Source: Sphingomonadaceae bacterium (GTDB taxonomy: Bacteria; Pseudomonadota; Alphaproteobacteria; Sphingomonadales; Sphingomonadaceae). Taken from it: a stretch of 47,769 nucleotides of DNA. Made by a program: the position numbers and the translations under genes. The notes below the pieces were generated by a model that saw nothing but the letters and a program-made list of their open reading frames with translations, had not been told where the DNA came from and did not search any database. The stretch spans positions 1 to 47,769 of the forward strand of contig JAFAZF010000079.1 of NCBI GenBank assembly GCA_019239915.1, read 5' to 3'. Shown piece after piece: positions 9,301 through 15,728 of the stretch. Each line of letters starts with the position of its first letter. The first letter of the stretch is position 1.

Positions 9301-10526
9301 AGTCTGATCGGCACCGTGACCGGGCTCTTCGAGAAGCGGCCGCGTCCGGTCGCGCGGACTTCGTCGAAGCCGGTGTTGTCGAAGGCGATGTGCGGCGAGG
9401 CGAGCTGATAGCCGAAAGCGGAGCCGGCGAACGGCCCGTCGATCGTCATCCGCAGCCGTACGCCGTTGCCGCTCATGTTCGGGAACAGCGCCGCCGGGCG
9501 GAGCAGCCGCCCGTCGATCAGGATGCCGTCGAACATGCTCCTGGCGAGATCGATCGTGCCGGTGGCGTCGAGCGCGAGCGCCTCCGAGCGCAGGCCGAGG
9601 CGGCCGTTGAGCCGGCGATCCGCCAACGTGGCGCGTCCGCTCACTGCAACGTGCGGGCTCGTCAGCCGCTGCAGCTTGCCCTGCGTGATCGAACCGTCCG
9701 TCACCCTGCCGCCGAGCGTGTAGACACCGGCGCGCACGCCGAGCCCGAGCGAGGCGATCGGCACGCCGCCGACGACGAGACCGGCGCGGCCATTCCACCG
9801 GCTCCAGCTCCCCTCCCCGCCGAGATCGAGCGCGAGCGCCTTCTTCGTGCCGATCATGCCCGCGACGAGGCCGTCGCCGGGGGCGCGCAGCGTCGCGCCG
9901 GCATCGAAGCGATCCTGATCCGGGGCGGCATCGAGATCGAGAGCGAGGCGATCGTTCGCGGTCGAAGCCGCCGCGAGCCGGATCAGCGCACGGCGGTGAT
10001 GGATGTCCGCGGTGCCGCTGATCCGCGCCAGGCGGCGCGTGCCGGCCACCGCCGGCTCGAAACGGATGCGCGCATCGAGCTTGCCGATGTGGATGTCGAA
10101 ACTCGGAAGCAGCGGCGCGTTGCCGGTGCGGCGGAACTGCGGCAGCCGCCGCAGGATGACGAGATCGGATTCGAGATCGTCGATGCGCAGCGCGTTGCGC
10201 AGCCACCAGGTCGGCCGCCAATCGAGCGTCACCTCGGGCGCTTCGAGGAACAGGCCCTTGGGATCGGAGAGTCGCAGGTCGCTCAGGCGCATACTGCTCC
10301 ACACCGATCCGTCGATGCGTCCGACATGGACGCGCAGGCCGGTCGGTGTCCTGATCCGCGCGATACGATCGGCGAGGAAGCGGTGGCCGGCGTCGGTATC
10401 GATCCCGAGCAGCACCGCGATCGCGAGCAGCAGCGCGGCGAGGAAGCCGCCGCCCACCCAGCGCAGCACCCTGCCGCGCGCAGCCGGCTGCGGCAGGTCG
10501 ATCAGCTGGGTGGTCGCCGCGTCCAC
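6354..10526 (-). CDS. tamB: TamB-like translocation and assembly module inner membrane protein
   Basis: A 1390-residue protein that partners with TamA, bridging inner and outer membranes. TamB-type (AsmA/VPS13-like) proteins are implicated in autotransporter assembly and phospholipid transport. An N-terminal membrane anchor (about residues 20-43, RWVGGGFLAALLLAIAVLL) is followed by a very long periplasmic region of repeated beta strands rich in Gly, Leu and Asp. It ends in a DUF490/TamB C-terminal domain (PEDELLSRLLFGTSVANLS, then the RKVIGLDRL region). The start is a GTG immediately after the TAG stop of tamA, so coupled translation is likely. It is convergent with the PLP enzyme, with a 74-bp gap. 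Confidence 0.93.
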   Translation of the reverse strand: MDAATTQLIDLPQPAARGRVLRWVGGGFLAALLLAIAVLLGIDTDAGHRFLADRIARIRTPTGLRVHVGRIDGSVWSSMRLSDLRLSDPKGLFLEAPEVTLDWRPTWWLRNALRIDDLESDLVILRRLPQFRRTGNAPLLPSFDIHIGKLDARIRFEPAVAGTRRLARISGTADIHHRRALIRLAAASTANDRLALDLDAAPDQDRFDAGATLRAPGDGLVAGMIGTKKALALDLGGEGSWSRWNGRAGLVVGGVPIASLGLGVRAGVYTLGGRVTDGSITQGKLQRLTSPHVAVSGRATLADRRLNGRLGLRSEALALDATGTIDLARSMFDGILIDGRLLRPAALFPNMSGNGVRLRMTIDGPFAGSAFGYQLASPHIAFDNTGFDEVRATGRGRFSKSPVTVPIRLTAARVTGAGTVAGGILGNLSVDGLLKVTPKLLTGEGLALRSDKLTAKLALMVDLITGQFVVNLGGGLQRYLIPGLGIVDVDTTLRVVPGPGGKTLVTGHGKAWVRRLDNGFLRGLAGGLPSLDTGLVRDPDGTMHLTNLVLTAPALRLAGAGLRRRDGTFQFIGGGTHARYGPLKLSLDGDIAKPKLDIQLAAPLPALGLAGVNLALDPTPAGFDYKAAGGSTLGPFASTGAILTPPGGTTVIHVAALNVTGTRLSGNLKALPEGADGTLRVGGGGIDGALVLAPVGVIQKIEAHLALADATLAGSIATSARRGRIDGSVLLDPAGTKTDVTLSAQGLKRGTLFLARLAANARLIGDRGTIRASFAGNRGHAYAVQTVADVAPGSMRLLGAGNVDGRPLKLTSPALLTRDGDAWKLAPTGFAFGGGAATVAGRFGGSSANALDASLDAMPLAVLDIFDPALRLGGSATGKLSYTQASAGVPPSGRIDLNVRGLTRAGLVLSSAPVDVGLAGVLAGGAAAARAVVASGGQVIGRAQARIAPLSATGDLGTRLTTAPLFAQLRYNGPADTLWRLIGVQSIDLSGPVAIGADIGGTLANPSLKGSFATQKARLEGATTGTVIDGIAARGAFGGSKLVIDSFAGSTKGNGSVTGRASFDFGATHGFGMDIALQANKAQLLDRDDIAATVTGPVSIKSDGRGGTIAGDVQIEKGRFRLGRAQATAIPHLAVTEINQPADEEVVATPPVPWQLDIHADARNQLQVAGLGLDSEWRAKLDLKGAVNNPRILGRADLVRGSFDFAGKRFDLDRGAIRFTGSMPIDPVLDITAQANVTDLQAQIHVGGTGLQPQIDFTSTPALPEDELLSRLLFGTSVANLSAPEALQLAAAVASFEGKGGGGLNPINAVRKVIGLDRLRILPADITTGQKTSVAAGKYIGRRTYVELVTDGQGYSATNVEFQLTRWLSLLSTVSTIGRQSAHVRVSKDY

Positions 10527-12554
10527 CTAGAAAGCCTGCCCGAGCGAGACATAGACCGCCACGCGGGTATCGCCCTTCTGCGGATTGACCGGCGTGCCGA
10601 GATCGACGCGGATCGGTCCGAAGCTCGTATAGTAGCGCACCCCGATGCCGGTGCCATAGCGCAGGCCGGTGAGCCGCGGCATCGTGCTCGAATAGAGGTT
10701 GCCGCCATCGAAGAACGGCACGACGCCGAAATTGCCGAAGCGGATGCGCGCCTCGAGCGCGAATTCGTTGAGGCTCTTGCCGCCGACGGGATCGTTGTCG
10801 ATGTCGCGGGGGCCGATGTCCTGATAGCCATAGCCGCGCACCGAGCCGCCGCCGCCCGAATAGAAGCGCTGCGAGGGCGCGATGCGGCTCGCGTCCGGCC
10901 CGAAGATCGATCCGAAGCGCAGCCGTCCAGCAAGCACCACCTTGCGTGACACCGGAACGTAGTAGCTGCCGTCGAGCTGGACGATGGTGTAGCCGAATGT
11001 CCCGTTCTGGAACGAGAGCGACGGCGAGACGTGCGAGGAGAGGCGATAGCCGCGCGTCGGATCGAGCAGATTGTCCGAGCCGTCATAGGCAAGGCTGAGC
11101 GGCACGAGGCCGATGAAATAGGTGCGGTCGCGCGGCTGGCCGGTCGCCTGGATGACGTCTTTCTCGTCGGAGGCGAGCAGTTGCCCGCCGACGCTCCACG
11201 TCCATTTCTTCTGCCAGATGATGTTGGTCTGGCGCTCGATGCCGGCCGAAACGCTAGCGGTCTTCGCCTCATAGGCGGGGCGCTTCTGGTGATCGATCGC
11301 GAGCTGGCCGGTGAGCGCCTCGTCGCGGCTGCGGAAGTTGCTGCGGCGATAGTTGGCGGAAAGCGCCTGCTCCTGCGTGCCGACGATGCCGCGAAAGGTT
11401 ACGGCGCCTTCGGGCGGCAGCAGGTTGCGATGCTCCCAGCTCAGCTGCAGGCTCGCGCCCTCGCCGGTGCCGTAACCGAGCTCGGCGGCAACGGTGCGCG
11501 GCGGCGCCGGCTCGAGCCGCACGGCGAGATCGGCGACCTGCGGATCGGCGGTCTGGATCGGGGTCAGCTGGATCGTCGAGACGAGGCCTGTCGCGATCAA
11601 CGCGCGCCGGAGGTCGTCGATACGCTTGGCGTTGAGCGGATCGCCGGGATGGAGCCGCGCGATCTGCGCGATGTGCTGCGCGGTGAAGAGGTGCCTTCCG
11701 CGCAGCTCGAAGTGGCCGAAGCGTTTGACCCCGTTGGGCGCGACGGCGAGGCTCAGCGTCGCGGCATGCGCGTCGTGATCGACGACGATCTGCGGATCGT
11801 CGAGCTTGGCGAAGACATAGCCGCGCTCGCCGAGCGCCGCCTTGAGGCTCGCCTGCGCCGCGTTGACCTTGTCGGCATCGACGGGATCATCGGGTTTCAG
11901 CGTGAAGGCGGCGCGCAACGCCGGCGCATCGCCGGCCGTCGCATCGAGACCAGGCAGGGTGACGCTCGAGAAATGGTAGATGCCGCCGGCCGTCGCGATC
12001 AGCCGGACGCGGATGCGCGCGTCGGGCTGCGCCTCGACCTTGGTATCGACCTCGGCGTCGTAAAAGCCTTCGGCGACGAGCAGCGCGCGCAGCGTCTCGG
12101 CGTCCTCGGTGGCGCGGCGATCGATCTGCGCGACGTTGGCGGGCTTGCCGGCGCTCTGGACGAGCGTCGAGACGCTGTCGAAGCGGGCCCGCAGCGCCGT
12201 GCCGCCGGCAGCGTCGATCCCCTCGAGCACGACGGTGTAGCGCTGCGCGACGCCGGCATCGATCGCGGCGCGGGGCGCCTGCGCCTTTCCGGTCGGTCCG
12301 GTTGCGGGCGCGGCGCCGGGCGCCGCCGGCGCCGCCGCCGTCGGATCGGGCCAGGCGACGCCCAGATCGGGCAGCGCCTGCATCGGTGAATTGGGATCGA
12401 GCTCGCCCCCCGGCGAAGAGGATATGGAGGAGGTCAGCGGCGACGGCGGCGGCGCGCCCGGGGGTGGCTGCGCGTGCGCGACACCGGGCAGCGCCCAGAA
12501 GGCTGCGGCGAACGGGAGACGCGACGCACAATGCCGCAACGCGACAGGGAACAT
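10527..12554 (-). CDS. tamA: TamA-like Omp85/BamA family outer membrane protein
   Basis: A 675-residue outer membrane protein. The signal peptide ends near AHA-Q29. A low-complexity Pro/Gly/Ser/Ala linker follows, then POTRA-type repeats (for example GIYHFSSVTLPGLDA, KRFGHFELRGRHLFTAQHI and the KRIDDLRRALIATG helix). The C-terminal Omp85 barrel carries an RGY-containing turn (GSVRGYGYQDIGP) and ends in the aromatic Phe expected of barrels (VSLGQAF). With TamB it forms the TAM complex. tamA and tamB abut with no spacing (TAG then GTG), and tamA is transcribed first. Confidence 0.94.
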   Translation of the reverse strand: MFPVALRHCASRLPFAAAFWALPGVAHAQPPPGAPPPSPLTSSISSSPGGELDPNSPMQALPDLGVAWPDPTAAAPAAPGAAPATGPTGKAQAPRAAIDAGVAQRYTVVLEGIDAAGGTALRARFDSVSTLVQSAGKPANVAQIDRRATEDAETLRALLVAEGFYDAEVDTKVEAQPDARIRVRLIATAGGIYHFSSVTLPGLDATAGDAPALRAAFTLKPDDPVDADKVNAAQASLKAALGERGYVFAKLDDPQIVVDHDAHAATLSLAVAPNGVKRFGHFELRGRHLFTAQHIAQIARLHPGDPLNAKRIDDLRRALIATGLVSTIQLTPIQTADPQVADLAVRLEPAPPRTVAAELGYGTGEGASLQLSWEHRNLLPPEGAVTFRGIVGTQEQALSANYRRSNFRSRDEALTGQLAIDHQKRPAYEAKTASVSAGIERQTNIIWQKKWTWSVGGQLLASDEKDVIQATGQPRDRTYFIGLVPLSLAYDGSDNLLDPTRGYRLSSHVSPSLSFQNGTFGYTIVQLDGSYYVPVSRKVVLAGRLRFGSIFGPDASRIAPSQRFYSGGGGSVRGYGYQDIGPRDIDNDPVGGKSLNEFALEARIRFGNFGVVPFFDGGNLYSSTMPRLTGLRYGTGIGVRYYTSFGPIRVDLGTPVNPQKGDTRVAVYVSLGQAF

Positions 12555-12620
12555 GTCGGGAATCTATCGTGACGAGGTGCGGACCGCCAGCATTTCCCGA
12601 TCAGGCCGGCTGCATTCGGC

Positions 12621-12836
12621 TCAATGGCGCGTCGCGTCGTCGCCCGCTTGGGTCAGCACGTCGAGCATCCGCTCGACGCGGCGCCAGCGCGTGAAATGGA
12701 TATGGTTGCCGATGCGCCGGCTCTGCTCGGCGCGACGCGCCGCCTCGCCGCGCGCTTCCTCGCCGAACAGCCCGATGAGCTCGACGGCTCCGTCCACGGC
12801 GGCACGGTCGGCAATGAAATGCAGCGTATCGAACAT
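12621..12836 (-). CDS. Small hypothetical protein
   Basis: A 71-residue polar, helix-prone protein (MFDTLHFIADRAAVDGAVEL... HIHFTRWRRVERMLDVL). Two thirds are charged residues in an alternating helix pattern, with no signal peptide or membrane segment. The ATG has a good AGGGAG site eight bases upstream, which supports it as a real gene. It stands alone between tamA and a repeat-containing gap. I do not recognise a family. Confidence 0.6.
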   Translation of the reverse strand: MFDTLHFIADRAAVDGAVELIGLFGEEARGEAARRAEQSRRIGNHIHFTRWRRVERMLDVLTQAGDDATRH

Positions 12837-12969
12837 CGAGGCTCCCTTGCACGGCTATCCCGATAGCTTGCCAACCCGTAACAGCCGCCTGCGGGAAATG
12901 GCGAATGCGACGTTCACCATCCGGCGGGGATCGCGACGAGGTCGGCCGGCGACCATTTACGCAACAACC

Positions 12970-13038
12970 ATTCGCCCTGCGAAGTCGAAGGGCACGCGCC
13001 GGCAGTGGCTGTGCTTCGACTGCGCTCCGCACGAACGG
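12970..13038. repeat. REP-like paired inverted repeat (copy 1 of 3)
   Basis: Two hairpin-forming arms (about 12970-12997 and 13011-13038) face each other. The left arm has stem GCCCT/AGGGC around GCGAAGTCGA, and the right arm is built around TCGACTGCGCTCC with a GTGC/GCAC stem. The outer CGTTCG-type end and the GAAGTCGAA loop are shared with the elements at 20399-20483 and 23800-23882. It occupies the 275-bp gap between the 71- and 58-residue small genes. Nothing else is seen in that gap. Confidence 0.65.
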
Positions 13039-13111
13039 CGGATGGTGGCATTGTCCAGCCTGAAGCGCGCCGATATTGCGCCGGCACCGCGTAGCTGCCA
13101 GAGCGCGCGCC

Positions 13112-13288
13112 ATGGCCGAGCCCTCCAGCCCGCGCGCCGGCGGCGCGATTATCGCGCTCACCACGATCGCCGGCGCGCTCGTCGGCAAGCTCGCGCACCA
13201 ACCCTCGATCGGCATCCTGGTTGGTTTCGCGATCGGCGTGATCGTTTCGCTGCTGATCTGGCGGGCAGACGCGAAGCGCGGGAACTAG
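13112..13288 (+). CDS. Small two-helix membrane protein
   Basis: A 58-residue protein starting MAEPSSPRAGG. It has two hydrophobic segments, AIIALTTIAGALVG (about 12-25) and GILVGFAIGVIVSLLIW (about 33-49), and a basic C-terminus (RADAKRGN), so it is probably an inner membrane hairpin. ATG 13112 is preferred over an upstream in-frame ATG at 13076, which would add 12 Arg-rich residues. The gene follows directly on a REP-like element. Function is unknown. Confidence 0.55.
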   Translation: MAEPSSPRAGGAIIALTTIAGALVGKLAHQPSIGILVGFAIGVIVSLLIWRADAKRGN

Positions 13289-13478
13289 CGGGCGCCGCTT
13301 TCTGCGTTGCGCGGCACGCCGGGTTACGAACAGAAATCTCGCGAGCGGCTATTGCGGCCGCGCTGTCCCCACAGCATGACCTCGGCCCAGAGCCCGCCGC
13401 GTCTCCCGCGGCGCGCTTCATTCGGCGCCGGGACGGCAAGGGCGATCGGGCGCCGATCAACATGGGAGAAGGAGAAGG

Positions 13479-13721
13479 ATGATGGGTAAAGCGATCCTCG
13501 CTGCCGCCGTCGCGCTCGCGGCTGCGGTCGCGGCTCCGGCATTCGCGCAGATGCCGCCGCCGCACGACATGCCCGGCGGCCCGCCGGCGGGCCACGACAT
13601 GGACCGGCACGACATGGGCCGGCACGACATGGGCCGGATGGACCATCGCCATGGCGGCTGGCATCACCGCCGCTGCAGCTGGACCTGGCATCACCATCAC
13701 AAGGTGCGCCGCTGCTGGTAG
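13479..13721 (+). CDS. Small Met/His-rich secreted protein
   Basis: An 80-residue protein with a clear signal peptide (ILAAAVALAAAVAAPAFAQ) and a mature part made mostly of His, Met, Asp, Gly and Pro. The gene holds a 15-bp exact tandem repeat (13605-13619 and 13620-13634), which encodes RHDMG twice. The end is HHHHKVRRCW. Met/His-rich periplasmic peptides often bind copper or other soft metals; here that is inference from composition only. The start follows a purine-rich GGAGAAGGAGAAGG. ATG 13479 and ATG 13482 are both possible. No copper-resistance genes are adjacent. Confidence 0.75.
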   Translation: MMGKAILAAAVALAAAVAAPAFAQMPPPHDMPGGPPAGHDMDRHDMGRHDMGRMDHRHGGWHHRRCSWTWHHHHKVRRCW

Positions 13722-13754
13722 TCTGATCGCGGCTGGGGATGGCGGCAAGCGCGC

Positions 13755-14402
13755 CTACCCCAGCCGCCTTCCCACCCAGACGACGCGGCCAATCACCGCC
13801 AACTCCGCCGGATCGCAGTCCGGCCAGCTCGGATAATCCTTGTTGTCGCTGACGATCGCGACGCGGCGGCGGACGGCATCGACCGCGAGCCGCTTGACGA
13901 TCAGCGCGCCATCCACCCGCAGCACGTAGATGCCGTCGCGCAAGGCTTCGCCGGCATCGCCGCGATCGACGAGGATCTCGTCGCCGGCGGCGAGCGTCGG
14001 CAGCATCGAATCTCCCGCCACGCGAATGATCGAGAGCGCCGCCGGATCGCCGCGCGCCGCCTCGCGCAGGAAGCGCCGCGAGAAGCCGAGCGTGCCGACG
14101 CCGCGCTCCTCGCCCGCGATCGCGCCCGCGCCCGCCGCGGCGCCGACGTCGAGCCGCGGCACGCGCACGACGTCGTCCCGGGCTGGCAGCGACGGCGGCG
14201 CGCCGAGCAGCGCCTCGTCGACGCCGAAGAAGCGCGCCAGGATCCGGCGATCCTCCTCCGCGAGCTGGCGCGGCGTGCCGCGGCGGATGAACTGCTGGAT
14301 GTAGGCGGCATTGCGCCCGATCAGCCGCGAAAGCGCGCTCAGATCGGCGCCGCGTGCGCGCGCGAGCGTCTCCAGGACCGTGCGGGGATCGGCGCCATCC
14401 AC
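13755..14402 (-). CDS. S24/LexA-like repressor with N-terminal DNA-binding domain
   Basis: A 215-residue two-domain protein. Residues 19-60 resemble a helix-turn-helix (DLSALSRLIGRNAAYIQQFIRR then ILARFFGVDE). The C-terminal half is an S24 peptidase domain with the Ser-Lys dyad: Ser132 in AGDSMLPTL and Lys170 in ALIVKRL. A possible Ala-Gly self-cleavage site lies in AAAGAGAIAG at 88-97. Such proteins act as cI/LexA-like repressors; some respond to DNA damage, others are constitutive. The start is a GTG at 14402. A palindrome at 14419-14432 lies just upstream, so autoregulation is likely. It is divergent from the 61-residue gene. Confidence 0.85.
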   Translation of the reverse strand: MDGADPRTVLETLARARGADLSALSRLIGRNAAYIQQFIRRGTPRQLAEEDRRILARFFGVDEALLGAPPSLPARDDVVRVPRLDVGAAAGAGAIAGEERGVGTLGFSRRFLREAARGDPAALSIIRVAGDSMLPTLAAGDEILVDRGDAGEALRDGIYVLRVDGALIVKRLAVDAVRRRVAIVSDNKDYPSWPDCDPAELAVIGRVVWVGRRLG

Positions 14403-14418
14403 GCGATCGAGATAGCGA

Positions 14419-14446
14419 TAGGAAATTTCCTAGACAAGTAGGAAAT
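14419..14446. promoter_or_regulatory. Probable operator: 14-bp palindrome plus extra half site
   Basis: TAGGAAATTTCCTA (14419-14432) is a perfect 14-bp palindrome, and a further half site TAGGAAAT follows at 14439-14446, 20 bp from the first. It lies between the divergent S24 repressor (GTG at 14402) and the 61-residue gene (ATG 14505), and is strikingly AT-rich for this genome. This is the expected place and symmetry for binding by a dimeric repressor that controls both genes. That the S24 protein binds it is inference. Confidence 0.7.
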
Positions 14447-14504
14447 GAGAACAGATGTGGAACATCGCGATTCGATCCGAGCGAGTCGCGAGGAGGTTCC
14501 GACC

Positions 14505-14690
14505 ATGCACTTGCTCCACCGGATCGAGCGCCATCTCGATCGCAGCGGCACGCCCGCGACGCGCTTCGGCCGCGAGGCGGTCAACGATCCGCGCTTCGTC
14601 ATCGATCTGCGCAACGGACGCGAACTGCGGCCTACGACGCGCGCGAAGGTGATCGCCTATCTGGATCGCGCCGAAGAGCAACGCGCATGA
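14505..14690 (+). CDS. Small probable HTH DNA-binding protein
   Basis: A 61-residue protein starting MHLLHRIERHL with a strong AGGAGG site 8 bases upstream. The sequence LDRSGTPATRFGREAVNDPRFVIDLRNGRELRPTTRAKVIAYL resembles the Cro/cI-type five-helix pattern, in which TPATRFGREAVNDPRFV is the helix-turn-helix and RPTTRAKVIAYL the following helix. Similar short proteins are frequent in sphingomonads. It is divergent from the S24 repressor across the palindromic operator and overlaps the next gene by ATGA, so the three genes form a small regulatory unit. DNA binding is inferred. Confidence 0.7.
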   Translation: MHLLHRIERHLDRSGTPATRFGREAVNDPRFVIDLRNGRELRPTTRAKVIAYLDRAEEQRA

Positions 14691-14995
14691 GCCGGCTGCT
14701 GATCGACCGCGCGCTCGCGGCGCTGCTGCGCGCGCTTGCAGCGGGTGCGGCCGGGCGCTTCCGCATCGCCGAAGCACGCAGCACGCCGTGGGCCAGCGCC
14801 ACCTTCGAGGGCGCGCGCCATGCCGTGACGCTGGAGCTGGAGGGCGCGGAAGCGGCCGAACGGGCGGCGCGGCTCAGGGAAGCGCTGCCGGAGATGGAGT
14901 TCGCGCTGCCGGCGCATCTGGTGGCGGATATCGTGGTCAAGGCAAGCGAAGGCGCGACCTTGAGCTTTGAGACGCTGATCCTTGAGGAAGCCTAG
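14687..14995 (+). CDS. Hypothetical protein, translationally coupled to the small HTH gene
   Basis: A 102-residue acidic protein rich in Ala, Leu and Glu, starting at an ATG that overlaps the upstream stop (ATGA). It alternates strands and helices (FRIAEARSTPWASATFEGARHAVTLELEG, then AERAARLREALPEMEF and VADIVVKASEG). There is no signal peptide or membrane segment, and no family is recognised. Coupling to the HTH protein suggests they act together or share stoichiometry. Confidence 0.7.
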   Translation: MSRLLIDRALAALLRALAAGAAGRFRIAEARSTPWASATFEGARHAVTLELEGAEAAERAARLREALPEMEFALPAHLVADIVVKASEGATLSFETLILEEA

Positions 14996-15018
14996 GAAGC
15001 CTTTCCCCTAAGCTAAAG

Positions 15019-15111
15019 CCCCTCCCTGGAAGGGAGGGGTCGGGGTGGGTCGCTATCGGTAGCGCACCTCGCCAATCAACCCAACGCCTGCCCCTCCCTG
15101 AGAGGGAGGGG
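15019..15111. repeat. Pair of GC-rich hairpins (REP-like)
   Basis: Two near-identical palindromes, CCCCTCCCT-loop-AGGGAGGGG, at 15019-15038 and 15091-15111, separated by about 50 bp. They fill the 124-bp gap between the plus-strand 102-residue gene and the convergent glycosyltransferase frame. They may double as transcription terminators, but no T-run follows. The arms differ only in the loop and one base. Confidence 0.6.
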
Positions 15112-15119
15112 AAAGCCGG

Positions 15120-15728
15120 TTACGCCGAGCGGCGGCGTTGGGCGAGGCGGCTGAGCTCGTCGAGCGTGCCGCGCATCACCGGATCGCTCGCGGCGGGGCG
15201 ATCGCTGTGGCCGGCGGCGGCGCGGCGGGCGAGACCGCTCTTCAGGCGATCCATCAGCGCGGTGATCGTCGGATTGGGCTGGGTCGCATCTTCGGGCGCA
15301 CGCTCGGTGAGCTCGAGCGGCTCCTCCTGGGGGATCGCCGGGCGGGCGACGCGGGCGGCCGGCGCCGAGACGTCGACGTCCATCAGCGCAGTGCCGAGAT
15401 CGCGCGCCGCGAAGATCGGCGCACGCGCCGGGGCATCGGGATGCGCGTCGGCACGGCGCAGCGTCGGCACCTCGCCGGGCGCCTTGCGCGCCGGCGCGGG
15501 CTTGCCGGCAATCTTGAGCAGCTGCCAGGTGGCGACGCCGAGCGCGATCGCGGCGACGACGGCGACGCACGCGCGCGTCGTGCCGTCCGCCTCGGCGACG
15601 AAGATCGACGAGAAGAGCGAGGCCGGCATCGCGAAGATCGCGAAGGCGAGCGAGGCGCCCAGCAACGCACCGGCGGGCGCTTCGATCGGCGCCTTGCTGG
15701 CGGCTAGCAGGAACGGTCTCAGCTTCAT
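15120..15728 (-). CDS. Possible separate membrane protein read from an internal start of the glycosyltransferase frame
   Basis: From ATG 15726-15728 a 202-residue product would begin MKLRPFLLAASKAPIEAP. It has hydrophobic segments GALLGASLAFAIFAMPASLF and ACVAVVAAIALGVATWQLL. After these comes a long polar cytoplasmic-looking tail rich in Pro, Ala and Arg (LRRADAHPDAPARAPIFAARDLG), and an amphipathic ALMDRLKSGLARR helix. This looks like an independent small membrane protein rather than part of a glycosyltransferase. The ribosome binding site before it is weak (CGGACGACG). It is listed as an alternative reading of the same frame: either a fusion, a second start, or a lost stop codon. Confidence 0.45.
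   Translation of the reverse strand: MKLRPFLLAASKAPIEAPAGALLGASLAFAIFAMPASLFSSIFVAEADGTTRACVAVVAAIALGVATWQLLKIAGKPAPARKAPGEVPTLRRADAHPDAPARAPIFAARDLGTALMDVDVSAPAARVARPAIPQEEPLELTERAPEDATQPNPTITALMDRLKSGLARRAAAGHSDRPAASDPVMRGTLDELSRLAQRRRSA

Noticed and set aside
8568-10949. Long plus-strand open frame of 793 codons opposite tamB and tamA
   Set aside because: It is antisense to TamB and the TamA end, is very rich in Arg, Glu and Ala without domains, and arises from the GC-rich codon bias of the real genes.
12837-13111. Possible tRNA or small RNA in the gap between small genes
   Set aside because: The only structure is the REP-like repeat; no cloverleaf or promoter-terminator pair is visible.
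13755-14995. Prophage remnant
   Set aside because: The repressor and Cro-like gene resemble phage control, but no integrase, terminase, capsid or attachment repeat is adjacent.
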